Shown here one piece after another: positions 1 to 8,188 of a stretch of DNA of 64,000 bases. The DNA lies in contig CAMCBW010000025.1 in the NCBI GenBank assembly GCA_945873105.1, positions 17,469-81,468 on the forward strand, written 5' to 3'. This stretch comes from Tangfeifania diversioriginum. GTDB lineage: Bacteria; Bacteroidota; Bacteroidia; Bacteroidales; Prolixibacteraceae. Position 1 is the stretch's first letter, and each line of letters starts with the position of its first letter. Made by a program: the position numbers and the translations under genes. The notes beneath the pieces are model-generated. The model was given only the letters and a program-made list of their open reading frames with translations. It was not told the DNA's origin and searched no databases.

Positions 1-369
1 AGCTGCAGGAAAGTTGCCGGCTTCACCGAAACCAAGGACACCACGTGCAAACATAAATCCGCCTGTTCCTTTGGCCAGTGCATGGATCATTGCACCAACA
101 GACCATATGATCAGCGACCAGGCATAGCCAAGTTTGGTGCCAAGCCAGTCGATAAACCGACCAGCAAAGAGCATGGAGATGGCATAAACAAACTGGAAAA
201 CTGAAACGATGTTGGCATAATCTGAGTCACTCCAGTTGAACTGGATCTCCAGCCGGTCTTTTAACAAACTCAGTACCTGCCTGTCAAGGTAATTGACTGT
301 TGTGGCAAAGAACACCAGGGCGCAGATGGTCCATCTGTACTTTCCTATCTTTTGCGATAGATCATTCAT
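1..369 (-). CDS. MFS transporter of the anion:cation (hexuronate) symporter type, partial
   Basis: The gene runs off the left edge; only the first 123 codons are visible, starting at the ATG whose complement is at 367-369. A first membrane segment at about residues 13-32 contains NYLDRQ, a second at about 52-70 is followed by the loop motif GRFIDWLG, and a third segment leads into GFGEAGNFPAA at 113-123. The NYLDR and GEAxNFP pieces are typical of the ACS family, which includes hexuronate transporters such as ExuT. It lies 35 bp downstream of uxaC on the same strand, so uptake of galacturonate or glucuronate is the likely job. The substrate is inferred from the neighbours; the C-terminal half is not seen. 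Confidence 0.82.
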   Translation of the reverse strand, partial: MNDLSQKIGKYRWTICALVFFATTVNYLDRQVLSLLKDRLEIQFNWSDSDYANIVSVFQFVYAISMLFAGRFIDWLGTKLGYAWSLIIWSVGAMIHALAKGTGGFMFARGVLGFGEAGNFPAA

Positions 370-404
370 TGTTTAATGGGTTTAGTTATTGAATACTGTT
401 TGGT

Positions 405-1811
405 CTATTTTCCAAAATTAAAATATTTTTCCGCATTATTGAAGGAAATATCCTCTACCATTTTGCCAAGAAGCTTCCTGTCGTTTGGTATCTCCCCTTT
501 TACCACGTCATTTCCCAGTAAATTGCAGAGAATCCTTCTGAAATATTCGTGTCTGGAGTAGGAGAGGAAACTCCTGGAATCGGTCAGCATCCCAACGAAA
601 CGGCTCAGTAAGCCCAGGTTGGACAAGGTTTTCATCTGATTTTCCATGCCATCTTTTTGATCAAGGAACCACCAGCCTGATCCATACTGAAGCTTACCAG
701 GAATGGTTCCATCCTGGAAGTTGCCGATCATGGTGGCCATCATCTCATTGTCACGGGGGTTGAGGTTGTACAGGATGGTCTTGGTGAGTTTGTCCTCACT
801 GTCAAGTTTGTTCAGTAATTTGGACAATGGTTTGGCAATTTCGAGGTCACCAATGGAATCAAAACCCTTGTCTGGTCCCAATTTATTGAACAGTCTGGTG
901 TTGTTGTTGCGCAGGGCTCCCAGGTGAAACTGCTGGGTCCAGCCACGTTTGTGGTCCATCACGCCAAATTCATAGAGCATGGCAGATTTGAACTGGTTGA
1001 TCTCTTCCAGGCTTAGCTGATTGCCGCTCCTGATTTTGGAAAAGATGTCGTTGATCTGATAATCGGTGTAGTCGGCCGCATAAATCGTATCCAAACCATG
1101 ATCCGATAGACGACAACCATTCTCGTGAAAAAAATGATGGCGTTGGTCGATGGCAGTTATAAACGAAGGGAAATTCGAAATGCTGCAATCAGCTGCTGCC
1201 TCCAGTTTGTCTACATAGACATTGAATGCCTTCGGGTCTTCCACCATCATGGCAGCATCAGGCCTCCAGGCTGGTAACACCTGAACCCCGAATCCACTCT
1301 CCTTGATATCCCTGTGAAACTCCAGAGAATCGATCGGGTCATCGGTGGTACAGATGGTGTGGACATTGGCTTTCTGAATGATGCCCCGGCAGGAGAACCC
1401 TTCAGAATTCAGTTGGGCATTGCAATTGTCCCAGACGGCTTGCGCCGAATCGCCGTTCAAAACTGTTTTAATACCGAAAGGCTTGCGTAATTCCAAATGT
1501 GTCCAGTGGTAAAGCGGATTGCGCAAAGTGTAAGGGACTGTCTCAGCCCATTTCTCAAATTTCTCCCAATCGGAGGCGTCGCCGGTGCAAAACCGTTCAT
1601 CAACTCCATTGGTGCGCAAGGCGCGCCATTTGTAATGGTCACCATTCAGCCAGATCTGCGTCATGTTGTCGAATCGCTTGTCGTCGGCGATCTCTTTGGG
1701 TGAAATGTGACAATGGTAATCGAAAATAGGCATTTTGGCGGCATGGTCATGGTACAATTCCCTTGCAATATCTGAATGCAAAAGAAAATCTTCGTCCATA
1801 AAATCTTTCAT
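405..1811 (-). CDS. uxaC: uronate (glucuronate/galacturonate) isomerase
   Basis: A 468-residue protein of the usual UxaC length. It isomerises D-glucuronate to D-fructuronate and D-galacturonate to D-tagaturonate, the first intracellular step of hexuronate breakdown. The amidohydrolase-fold metal motif HxH is visible at His33 and His35 (FDYHCHISPKEIADD), followed by the family signature around WLNGDHYKWRALRTNGV. The first ATG is used; Met5 is an alternative. Its upstream gap carries a GAGTTAT-type heptamer array that touches the start codon. It is transcribed with uxaE (upstream) and the MFS transporter (downstream), which supports the substrate assignment. Confidence 0.95.
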   Translation of the reverse strand: MKDFMDEDFLLHSDIARELYHDHAAKMPIFDYHCHISPKEIADDKRFDNMTQIWLNGDHYKWRALRTNGVDERFCTGDASDWEKFEKWAETVPYTLRNPLYHWTHLELRKPFGIKTVLNGDSAQAVWDNCNAQLNSEGFSCRGIIQKANVHTICTTDDPIDSLEFHRDIKESGFGVQVLPAWRPDAAMMVEDPKAFNVYVDKLEAAADCSISNFPSFITAIDQRHHFFHENGCRLSDHGLDTIYAADYTDYQINDIFSKIRSGNQLSLEEINQFKSAMLYEFGVMDHKRGWTQQFHLGALRNNNTRLFNKLGPDKGFDSIGDLEIAKPLSKLLNKLDSEDKLTKTILYNLNPRDNEMMATMIGNFQDGTIPGKLQYGSGWWFLDQKDGMENQMKTLSNLGLLSRFVGMLTDSRSFLSYSRHEYFRRILCNLLGNDVVKGEIPNDRKLLGKMVEDISFNNAEKYFNFGK

Positions 1812-1913
1812 GATGAGTTATGAGTTATAAGTTATGAGTTATAAGATATTAATCAAGATTATATCGAAATACTTTAGGCACTCTAGTCACTCTAGTTCAC
1901 TTTAGGCACTTCC
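1812..1913. repeat. heptamer array and short CACTCTAG repeats between uxaE and uxaC
   Basis: From 1814 to about 1846 the plus strand repeats GAGTTAT/AAGTTAT with a 7-bp period and abuts the uxaC start codon. From about 1880 to 1912 a second low-complexity run repeats CACTCTAG/CACTTTAGG variants. On the uxaC coding strand the first array reads (AACTCAT)n directly before the ATG, the same orientation as the array before pdxB. No gene or classical promoter is seen here. Confidence 0.7.
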
Positions 1914-3251
1914 TCAAAGCGTGAACAGACGCTTTAGGTGTCTGTCGTAAAGATTTTCCTCCACACACTGACCAATCACCGCTTTGTTGGCTTTGAGCAG
2001 GTCTGTGTAATAGGTGCCCATCTCCGAGGCGATTTTGTAGCCGACATGAATCAATTGTCTCAAATTCGGATTGTAGTCGGGATGCCCGGGAATGTGCCGG
2101 AGGGTATTGGCAAATTTTTCACTGCTCCATTCGGCTACCGCTTCAGCAGTTGGCAGTTGATCTGCATGTATATCGATAACATCTGCATAGGGTGCACACA
2201 ACTCTTCCTGACGGGAAAGTGCCTGGGCATAAATGGACTTAGCAGCTTTCAGGGCTTCACCTCCGGATACAGCAAGTCCGATCACCTCTTCCAGCCAGGT
2301 AGTGCCGGCAGTTTTGACGTGGATCCCTTTGTCGTATTTGGTAATGATTCGTTGGATTTCAGGATAAATCGAGAATTTATCGGAGCCGGAATGAACACTC
2401 AGCTTGAGATTGTCCATCATCTGAAACTCCTTGACCGCATAGTCGATGACCAGGATATCTTCCTCAAATTCCTTGGCAAACATGGCTACATCTCCCACAT
2501 AGTCGACCCCCTTGTTGAACCTGCCCGTAAATTTCGGTGCAATGGTCTGGGCAGGAATGCCCTGGTTGGCGATCATCTTCAGGATAAAAAAGAGCTCCAC
2601 CGGTGATTGGGGAGTCTCCACCTCATCCATGGAGATCTCGGTTACGAAATCTCCTGATTTCTTATTTTCAGCGATGAACCGGTATATTTTACCAGCTTCA
2701 TCAATGGCTGTCAAAAACTTTCCGGCAATAGTCTTCAGCAGCGTTTCGTCCACATGGAAGGGATGCGCAATTGCCGGGATTTTGAGTTCGCCGGTGTAAG
2801 CAGCACAGGATGCTACAAAAGCATCCACTGCTTCAGCAGATGCAGCTATCCCAATTTTTGAGGCCACATCAATGGTGAAAAAATCGGAGGTGGCCACAAA
2901 CCCTTCCACATTGCTTAGATTGATGTGGTCGGCGTCCACACAATAATCCCCCTTATAGGCCAGCTCTTTCACCGCCTGGTCTGCCTCAGCCCGGGTATCA
3001 GCTGGTTTGGAGTGCACATACATGTGTTCCCTGTTGGATTTGTTCCAAACCGGAGTCACTTCTATGCCCCCGTTTTGCGCTTTCAGCAGTGCCCTTAATT
3101 GAGCACTCCCCTGATGGGCGAACCTGTCGCCAATTCCAAAACTGTATTTTCCTATCTTTTTCATTTGGGTAAAAATTTTTTCCTTGATACGATACTGAGA
3201 CCATGACGGATCTTTCTTGTCCCAAACAAGCAGCTCCTCCAAGGGTTGCAT
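1914..3251 (-). CDS. uxaE: tagaturonate epimerase, UxaE family
   Basis: A 445-residue protein recognised by the family-type N-terminal block KYSFGIGDRFAHQG and the following SNREHMY and CVDADHINLSNVEGF segments. UxaE interconverts D-tagaturonate and D-fructuronate, joining the galacturonate and glucuronate branches so that one oxidoreductase serves both. It heads the minus-strand arm of the hexuronate locus, upstream of uxaC, and is divergent from a LacI regulator. The start is uncertain: the reading frame opens at 3251, but the conserved block begins at Met30 (ATG complement 3162-3164), and a promoter-like box at 3263-3270 would leave almost no leader for the longer form. Function is assigned from family recognition plus context. 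Confidence 0.85.
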   Translation of the reverse strand: MQPLEELLVWDKKDPSWSQYRIKEKIFTQMKKIGKYSFGIGDRFAHQGSAQLRALLKAQNGGIEVTPVWNKSNREHMYVHSKPADTRAEADQAVKELAYKGDYCVDADHINLSNVEGFVATSDFFTIDVASKIGIAASAEAVDAFVASCAAYTGELKIPAIAHPFHVDETLLKTIAGKFLTAIDEAGKIYRFIAENKKSGDFVTEISMDEVETPQSPVELFFILKMIANQGIPAQTIAPKFTGRFNKGVDYVGDVAMFAKEFEEDILVIDYAVKEFQMMDNLKLSVHSGSDKFSIYPEIQRIITKYDKGIHVKTAGTTWLEEVIGLAVSGGEALKAAKSIYAQALSRQEELCAPYADVIDIHADQLPTAEAVAEWSSEKFANTLRHIPGHPDYNPNLRQLIHVGYKIASEMGTYYTDLLKANKAVIGQCVEENLYDRHLKRLFTL

Positions 3252-3262
3252 CCGGGTAAAAC

Positions 3263-3270
3263 CAAAGTTC
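3263..3270 (-). promoter_or_regulatory. possible -7 promoter box for uxaE-uxaC-transporter
   Basis: On the minus strand the sequence reads GAACTTTG, one base away from the Bacteroidota TANNTTTG box. It sits directly next to the left palindromic operator (3271-3284), so a repressor bound there would cover the -33 side of this promoter. No clear -33 TTTG is seen at the usual distance. Confidence 0.35.
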
Positions 3271-3284
3271 CGTGTTCGTTCACG
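3271..3284. promoter_or_regulatory. palindromic operator, copy 1 (uxaE side)
   Basis: CGTGTTCGTTCACG: arms CGTG and CACG around a 6-bp centre, preceded by TTC and followed by AA, making a longer imperfect dyad. The same 14-mer with one central base changed occurs at 3359-3372 next to the regulator gene. Size, dyad symmetry and position fit a LacI-family operator. That the neighbouring LacI protein binds it is inferred. Confidence 0.72.
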
Positions 3285-3358
3285 AAAGTAGATATTTTTT
3301 TAATCCAACGTTTCGCAATCGTGAAATTTAAGTAAAAAAAATGCAAATATTTTTCTTC

Positions 3359-3372
3359 CGTGTTCGTACACG
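3359..3372. promoter_or_regulatory. palindromic operator, copy 2 (regulator side)
   Basis: CGTGTTCGTACACG, matching copy 1 in 13 of 14 positions, with the shared left flank TTC. Centres of the two copies are 88 bp apart. This copy falls where the -33 element of the regulator promoter should lie (upstream of the -7 box at 3388-3395), suggesting autoregulation and possible looping between the two sites. Confidence 0.72.
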
Positions 3373-3387
3373 AGTTAAAATAATGTT

Positions 3388-3395
3388 TAAATTTG
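3388..3395 (+). promoter_or_regulatory. -7 promoter box of the LacI-family regulator
   Basis: TAAATTTG matches the Bacteroidota TANNTTTG consensus, 19 bp upstream of the ATG at 3415. Operator copy 2 overlaps the expected -33 position. Confidence 0.5.
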
Positions 3396-3414
3396 CTCCG
3401 ACTCAATCAGTAAA

Positions 3415-4464
3415 ATGAGAAAGAACACACGGATCAAGGACATCGCACTCAAGGCAGGCGTTTCTATCGGCACTGTCGACAGGGTTCTTCACAACAGGGG
3501 AGAGGTTTCCAATGAAACAAAACAGAAGATCCAGCAGATCATTGACGAACTTGACTATCGTCCAAACCTGCTGGCGAGCAGTCTGGCCTCTAAAAAGAGC
3601 ATTGTATTTGCGACCTTGATGCCCAAAGCCTCCAGTCAGGATACCTACTGGTCCAAACCACAGCTGGGCGTAGAAAAGGCAATGAACCAACTCAAAGCTT
3701 ATGGGGTGAAAGTACAGCAATTCTACTTCGACATGGATGACCGACTCTCCTTTTCAAAGGAGGCCGGGAAGATACTGGATATTTCTCCTGATGCAGTGCT
3801 GCTGGCACCCTGGGCCAAAAGGGAAGCCACGCTTTTTAGCAAAAAAATGGATGAATTGGAAATACCCTACATATATATAGATGCAACACTAGAAGATACG
3901 CATCCCATTGGTTTTGTAGCGCAAAGCTCCTTCGACAGCGGCTACCTCGCTGCGAAATTGGCAGATTGGGGAGTGGGCAAAAGTAGTCTGATCCTCTTGA
4001 TACATTTTGCCAGGGAACTCGACAACGCCAGTCACCTGATCAAACGTGAACGTGGCTTTATGCGCTATTTCGAGAATAGCGGGAACGGTCACAAGGTGAT
4101 CAAGATGGAGGTGTCCGAAAGTGGGGATGAAATCGTTGCCCGCCTGGAAGAGATGGGGATCAAACCCTGCGAAGTGAACAGTGTTTTTGTTACAAATTCA
4201 AAGGTTCATCTGGCAGCCAACTGTTTCAAATCGCTGTGCGTGAGCCCCAAAGTCATCGGATACGACCTGATTCCCCAGAACATCGCCTTGTTGCAAGAGG
4301 GTAAAATTGATTTTCTAATATGTCAAAAACCTGAATTGCAGGGCTTTCATGCCATACAACTTCTTTTCGACCATCTTGTGAAGAAGGAGTCGATCAAGAA
4401 GGAGAATTTTACATCCATAGATCTGATTACCAGGGAAAATATAAATTTTTACAATTCATTTTAA
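3415..4464 (+). CDS. LacI-family transcriptional regulator of hexuronate genes
   Basis: A 349-residue protein. The N-terminus (about residues 5-50) is a LacI helix-turn-helix plus hinge: IKDIALKAGVSIGTVDRVLH, then YRPNLLASSLAS. The remainder is a periplasmic-binding-protein-like effector domain of the type common in Bacteroidota carbohydrate regulators (IVFATLMP start, SSFDSGYLAAKLAD in the middle). It is divergent from uxaE-uxaC and 25 bp upstream of the mannonate oxidoreductase gene, with twin palindromes in the divergent gap, so it probably represses both arms until a hexuronate-derived ligand releases it. The ligand cannot be read from the sequence. Confidence 0.9.
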   Translation: MRKNTRIKDIALKAGVSIGTVDRVLHNRGEVSNETKQKIQQIIDELDYRPNLLASSLASKKSIVFATLMPKASSQDTYWSKPQLGVEKAMNQLKAYGVKVQQFYFDMDDRLSFSKEAGKILDISPDAVLLAPWAKREATLFSKKMDELEIPYIYIDATLEDTHPIGFVAQSSFDSGYLAAKLADWGVGKSSLILLIHFARELDNASHLIKRERGFMRYFENSGNGHKVIKMEVSESGDEIVARLEEMGIKPCEVNSVFVTNSKVHLAANCFKSLCVSPKVIGYDLIPQNIALLQEGKIDFLICQKPELQGFHAIQLLFDHLVKKESIKKENFTSIDLITRENINFYNSF

Positions 4465-4489
4465 ATTACAAATAGCTAATACATTCAAC

Positions 4490-5341
4490 ATGAAGAAAAT
4501 TTCATTCGACGACCTGAACGGAAAGGTATGTGTCATCACCGGTGGCGCAGGTGTGATCGGGATTTCGCTCGTCAAGGCACTTGTATCTGTTGGTACGAAA
4601 GTGGCCATCGTAGATTTGAACGAAGAGCTGGCCCAGCAGGTGGCTGCTGAAATAAGTGCAGAATTCAATGCTACCTGTATCGGTGTAAAAGCCAATGTCC
4701 TCGACAAAGAGTCGCTCGAAGCTGCCAAAGTGGTGATCAATGAAAAACTTGGAGCCATTGAACTGCTGATAAATGGTGCGGGTGGCAATTCGCCGCAAGC
4801 CACTACCCAGGTGGAGCAGATGGAAGAAGCTGATCTTGACAATCTCGAAAAGACCTTCTACGGTCTCCAGATGGAGGGTTTCGACAAGGTATTCGCGCTC
4901 AACTTCAAGGGAACCATACTTCCTACCATGGTATTTACCAAGGACATGCTGACAAGCAGGAAGGGTTCTGTTTTGAATATCTCTTCCATGAATTCCTACC
5001 ATCCCCTCACCAAGATTCCTGCCTATTCGGCCGCCAAGGCCTCCGTCAATAACTTCACCGAATGGCTGTCGGTTCACCTGGCCAAGATGGGTATCCGTGT
5101 CAACGCAGTAGCCCCGGGATTCTTCATCACCAACCAGAACCGTTTCCTGGTATTGGATGAAAAGACGGGTGGCTATTCTGCCCGTGGCAACAAGATTGTC
5201 ACCAATACACCCATGGGTAAGTTCGGGGATCCGGATGACTTGCAGGGTGCCTCACTCTACCTGTTGTCAGATCTCTCCTCTTTCGTCACCGGGATTGTTA
5301 TACCGGTAGACGGCGGTTTCAATGCCTACAGCGGAGTCTAA
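4490..5341 (+). CDS. SDR-family fructuronate reductase (D-mannonate oxidoreductase)
   Basis: A 283-residue short-chain dehydrogenase. The cofactor motif TGGAGVIG is at 17-24, NGAGG at 95-99, and the catalytic Ser166, Tyr179 and Lys183 lie in SSMNSY and YSAAK. The C-terminal VTGIVIPVDGGF is classical SDR. In the hexuronate setting such SDR proteins replace the unrelated UxuB/UxaB and reduce D-fructuronate to D-mannonate; this is inferred from the neighbours uxaC, uxaE and kdgK. The gene follows the regulator by 25 bp and is separated from kdgK by a repeat-filled 177-bp gap. No mannonate dehydratase (uxuA) is in the window. Confidence 0.82.
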   Translation: MKKISFDDLNGKVCVITGGAGVIGISLVKALVSVGTKVAIVDLNEELAQQVAAEISAEFNATCIGVKANVLDKESLEAAKVVINEKLGAIELLINGAGGNSPQATTQVEQMEEADLDNLEKTFYGLQMEGFDKVFALNFKGTILPTMVFTKDMLTSRKGSVLNISSMNSYHPLTKIPAYSAAKASVNNFTEWLSVHLAKMGIRVNAVAPGFFITNQNRFLVLDEKTGGYSARGNKIVTNTPMGKFGDPDDLQGASLYLLSDLSSFVTGIVIPVDGGFNAYSGV

Positions 5342-5518
5342 AACAATTGTTTGAAATGTTTTTTTAGTTTGAAATGTTTGAATTGTTGAAAGAAAGAATC
5401 TCCAACCAGCAATGCTCAAGGATAGAAACCCTTCAAACATTTCAAACCCTTCAAACCCTTCAAACATTTCAAACCCTTCAAACTTTTTAAACTTTTCAAA
5501 CCCTTCAAACTTTTCCAT
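5342..5518. repeat. 9-bp-period intergenic element, copy A, upstream of kdgK
   Basis: The left part holds GTTTGAAAT-type units, the centre a unique stretch containing CCAACCAGCAATGCTCAAGG, and the right part a long run of CCCTTCAAA and CATTTCAAA units reaching to the kdgK start codon. Left and right units are complementary, so the element can fold back. Positions 5376-5456 match 6633-6713 at 79 of 81 bases. No promoter or ribosome-binding site is evident between the array and the ATG at 5519. Confidence 0.85.
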
Positions 5519-6598
5519 ATGAGCCTCACATTAAAACAAAATTGCAAAACCTCCCTGCTGGTGCCAACCAGTATGGGGATCAGGATTACACCACTCAACG
5601 GCCAGCCCGTTCACAGCAGCTCCCTCTTTCAAATGGAGGTTTCCAGTGCGGAGACCAACGTAGCCAGTATCTCCTCCTATCTTGGTCTTCCAGTGAAGGT
5701 CTTGACCACCTTTGTGAAAGACAGTCCGATTGCCACCATGATCAAGAACAATCTCCTGAGCAGGCGCATGACTTACGAAGGGGTGGAAGTTGAACAAGGC
5801 GATCCCTGGGGATACCGTCACCAGTTCAACATTGCCGACAGTGGGTATGGAACCCGCGGACCAAGGGTTCAGAATGACCGTGCCGGTGAGGTAGGTCGTA
5901 CCTTGAATGTGAAGGATTTTGACTTGGATCGGATTTTTGTCCAGGAAGGTGTCCAGATTGTCCATCTTTCCGGATTGATCGGAGCGCTTTCGCCCGAGAC
6001 CAGCAAATTCTGCCTGGAACTGGCACGTGCAGCCAAGAAGAATGGAACCCGCATTGCCTTCGATCTCAATTACAGGGCCTCTTTCTGGAAAGGAAGAGAG
6101 GCAGAGTTAAGTGCCATTTTCGAAGAGATTGCATCCGTCTCCGACATACTCATTGGGAACGAAGAGGACTTCCAGCTCTGTTTGGGTATCGAAGGACCTG
6201 AAGCCGGAGGCAAACAGATCAGCTCTGAAATCGACGGTTTCAAAGAGATGATTTACCGTGTGAAGGCAAAATTCCCCAACGCATCGGTATTCGCTGCAAC
6301 CCTGCGCCAGGTGGTCAGTGTCAATGAGCATCTTTGGGGTGCTATCGTGCTGGAAGGCAATGAATGGCATGTGGTGGAACCAAGAAAAATCACCATTCTC
6401 GACCGTATCGGTGGAGGAGATGGTTTTGTTGGCGGTTTGCTGTACGGTATCCTAAAGGGTTGGGAACCGGCGAAATGGATCCAGTTCGGCTGGGCATCCG
6501 GAGCACTTGCAACCACTTTCCTGACCGACTATGCCCAACCTGCCGATGAGGAGATGGTTTGGAGTATCTGGAAAGGGAATGCACGCGTCAAACGATAA
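5519..6598 (+). CDS. kdgK: 2-dehydro-3-deoxygluconokinase (PfkB family)
   Basis: A 359-residue ribokinase-fold sugar kinase. FDLNYRASFW at 181-190 and GGGDGFVGG at 298-306, with the catalytic base Asp301, are the PfkB signatures; SAETNVASISSYLG near residue 43 forms the sugar pocket start. KdgK phosphorylates KDG to KDPG before aldol cleavage. Placement in the hexuronate locus supports this over other PfkB sugars, although neither mannonate dehydratase nor KDPG aldolase is in view. The gene is bracketed by nearly identical repeat elements (5342-5518 and 6599-6746), so it could be lost by recombination. Confidence 0.85.
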   Translation: MSLTLKQNCKTSLLVPTSMGIRITPLNGQPVHSSSLFQMEVSSAETNVASISSYLGLPVKVLTTFVKDSPIATMIKNNLLSRRMTYEGVEVEQGDPWGYRHQFNIADSGYGTRGPRVQNDRAGEVGRTLNVKDFDLDRIFVQEGVQIVHLSGLIGALSPETSKFCLELARAAKKNGTRIAFDLNYRASFWKGREAELSAIFEEIASVSDILIGNEEDFQLCLGIEGPEAGGKQISSEIDGFKEMIYRVKAKFPNASVFAATLRQVVSVNEHLWGAIVLEGNEWHVVEPRKITILDRIGGGDGFVGGLLYGILKGWEPAKWIQFGWASGALATTFLTDYAQPADEEMVWSIWKGNARVKR

Positions 6599-6746
6599 AA
6601 AAAAAGTTTGAAATGTTTTTTTTGTTTAAAAAGTTTGAAATGTTGAAAGAAAGAATCTCCAACCAGCAATGCTCAGGGATAGAAACCCTTCAAACATTTC
6701 AAACCCTTCAAACATTTCAAACCCTTCAAACAAAAATAAATATAGC
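6599..6746. repeat. 9-bp-period intergenic element, copy B, downstream of kdgK
   Basis: Same architecture as copy A: GTTTGAAAT units on the left, the unique centre with CCAACCAGCAATGCTCAGGG, and CCCTTCAAA/CATTTCAAA units on the right. The 81-bp segment 6633-6713 differs from 5376-5456 at only two positions. The array is open in the frame of the next gene and would add 26 low-complexity residues (SNISNPSN repeats) if translated, so the true start of that gene is taken at 6747. Confidence 0.85.
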
Positions 6747-8036
6747 ATGATCTATTATAAGATTGGTTCAAAAGAGCTTGAGCTCAGCAACGAAGATCTG
6801 AAAAAGGGGTTGTTCGAAGCACTCCAAAAACTTGGGTCCCGTAAAAAGGTGCTGGCCATTCCCCCGGATTATACCCGTTTGCCCAGTCGTGCCGGCGAAC
6901 TGACAGAGATGACCTGGCAATATTATGGGGATGCATTGACAGATGTGCTGCCTGCATTGGGCACCCATACACCAATGACAGCCCACCAGATTGACCATAT
7001 GTTCGGCACCATGCCTGCCTCCCTGATCAGGGAGCACGACTGGCGCAACGATGTGGTGACGGTAGGGGAGGTCCCTGCCAGTTTTGTGGAGGAGGTCTCC
7101 AAAGGGGCTGTCAGCTTTCCATGGCCCGCCCAGGTGAACAAATTGCTGCTGGAAGGCAATTTTGACCTGATCCTCTCTATAGGTCAGGTTGTCCCCCATG
7201 AAGTGGTAGGCATGGCCAATTACAACAAGAATATTTTCGTCGGAACCGGCGGGGTTGAGGGGATCAACAAAAGCCATTTCATCGGCGCAGCCTACGGCAT
7301 GGAGCGGATGATGGGCCACGCAGATACCCCTGTACGCAGGGTATTCAACTATGCCTCAGATAATTTCACCCAAAATCTTCCGATAGTTTATGTCCAGACT
7401 GTTGTTGGTTTGGATAAATCAGATGGCAAGATAAAAACCCGCGGACTATTTATTGGGGATGATACTGAGGTCTTTGACCTTGCTGCCAAACTCTCACTGC
7501 AGATCAATTTTGAGATGCTGGAGAAGCCTTTGAAAAAGGTGGTGGTCTATCTCGACCCAACAGAGTTCAAGAGTACCTGGTTGGGCAATAAGTCCATCTA
7601 TCGTACCCGGATGGCCCTTGCCGATGAGGGGGAGCTGATTATCCTGGCACCTGCACTGGTCGAATTCGGTGAAGACAAAGAGATCGACCGCCTGATCCGG
7701 AAGTATGGCTATTTCGGGACACCGGCCACTTTGAAGGCTTGTGAAGAGCACGAAGAGATCCGCAACAACCTGAGCGCTGCTGCTCACCTGATTCATGGCT
7801 CTTCTGAGGGCAGGTTCAACATTACCTATTGCCCGGGAGAGGAACCTAAAAACCTCACCCAGCTGGAGATTGAGAGTGTTGGGTTTAAATATGCCAGCCT
7901 CAGCGAAATGCTGAAGAGCTATGACCCGAAGAAACTGAAGGATGGTTTCAATACCATGCCCGATGGAGAGGAGATCTTTTACATTTCCAATCCGGCATTG
8001 GGATTATGGGCGTATAGAGAGAGATTTAAGTATTGA
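6747..8036 (+). CDS. LarA-family (DUF2088) hydroxyacid racemase/epimerase, probable sugar-acid 2-epimerase
   Basis: A 429-residue protein from the ATG at 6747, related to nickel-pincer-dependent lactate racemase LarA. Visible family features are PPDYTRLPS at 39-47, the GTHTPMTAHQ segment at 72-81, His151 in VPHEVVG and the GTGGVEGINKSHFIG block at 166-180. Members of this superfamily racemise lactate or epimerise C2 of aldonic acids. Next to uronate isomerase, fructuronate reductase and KDG kinase, a D-mannonate/D-gluconate 2-epimerase is the most sensible guess; gluconate would then feed the gnd gene 1.3 kb downstream. The substrate is inferred. No larB, larC or larE cofactor genes are in the window. 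Confidence 0.75.
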   Translation: MIYYKIGSKELELSNEDLKKGLFEALQKLGSRKKVLAIPPDYTRLPSRAGELTEMTWQYYGDALTDVLPALGTHTPMTAHQIDHMFGTMPASLIREHDWRNDVVTVGEVPASFVEEVSKGAVSFPWPAQVNKLLLEGNFDLILSIGQVVPHEVVGMANYNKNIFVGTGGVEGINKSHFIGAAYGMERMMGHADTPVRRVFNYASDNFTQNLPIVYVQTVVGLDKSDGKIKTRGLFIGDDTEVFDLAAKLSLQINFEMLEKPLKKVVVYLDPTEFKSTWLGNKSIYRTRMALADEGELIILAPALVEFGEDKEIDRLIRKYGYFGTPATLKACEEHEEIRNNLSAAAHLIHGSSEGRFNITYCPGEEPKNLTQLEIESVGFKYASLSEMLKSYDPKKLKDGFNTMPDGEEIFYISNPALGLWAYRERFKY

Positions 8037-8188
8037 TGGATATTGAAAAGAGACCAAGAGACTGAGAGACTAAGGGACAGCGAGATAGAGAGGATTCAAA
8101 TCCGAAAACTCACGCATAACTCATAACTCATAACTCATAACTTGTTCCGAGAAGTACAACTATTTGGATTACAGACAATAAAGATAGA
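8037..8188. repeat. low-complexity gap with GAGACT and AACTCAT arrays upstream of pdxB
   Basis: About 8048-8095 is rich in GAGACYAAG/GAGACTGA-like units. From 8113 to 8142 the plus strand repeats CATAACT with a 7-bp period (four units). The complementary array follows the pdxB stop (9302-9321), so pdxB lies between inverted heptamer arrays. The last 40 bp before the ATG carry no obvious promoter box. Confidence 0.7.

Noticed and set aside
1938..2606. 222-codon plus-strand frame opposite uxaE
   Set aside because: Antisense to a conserved gene; no family resemblance and unlikely composition.
5267..5598. Minus-strand open frames full of FEGFEM/FEKFKK units near the kdgK array
   Set aside because: A 9-bp period leaves several frames open by chance; the peptides are low-complexity and overlap real gene ends.
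6669..6746. N-terminal extension of the LarA-like protein made of SNISNPSN repeats
   Set aside because: It is a translation of the 9-bp intergenic array, not of conserved coding sequence; the family-like sequence begins at ATG 6747.
5342..6746. CRISPR array
   Set aside because: Units are only 9 bp with no spacers, there is an inverted arm, and no cas gene is in the window.
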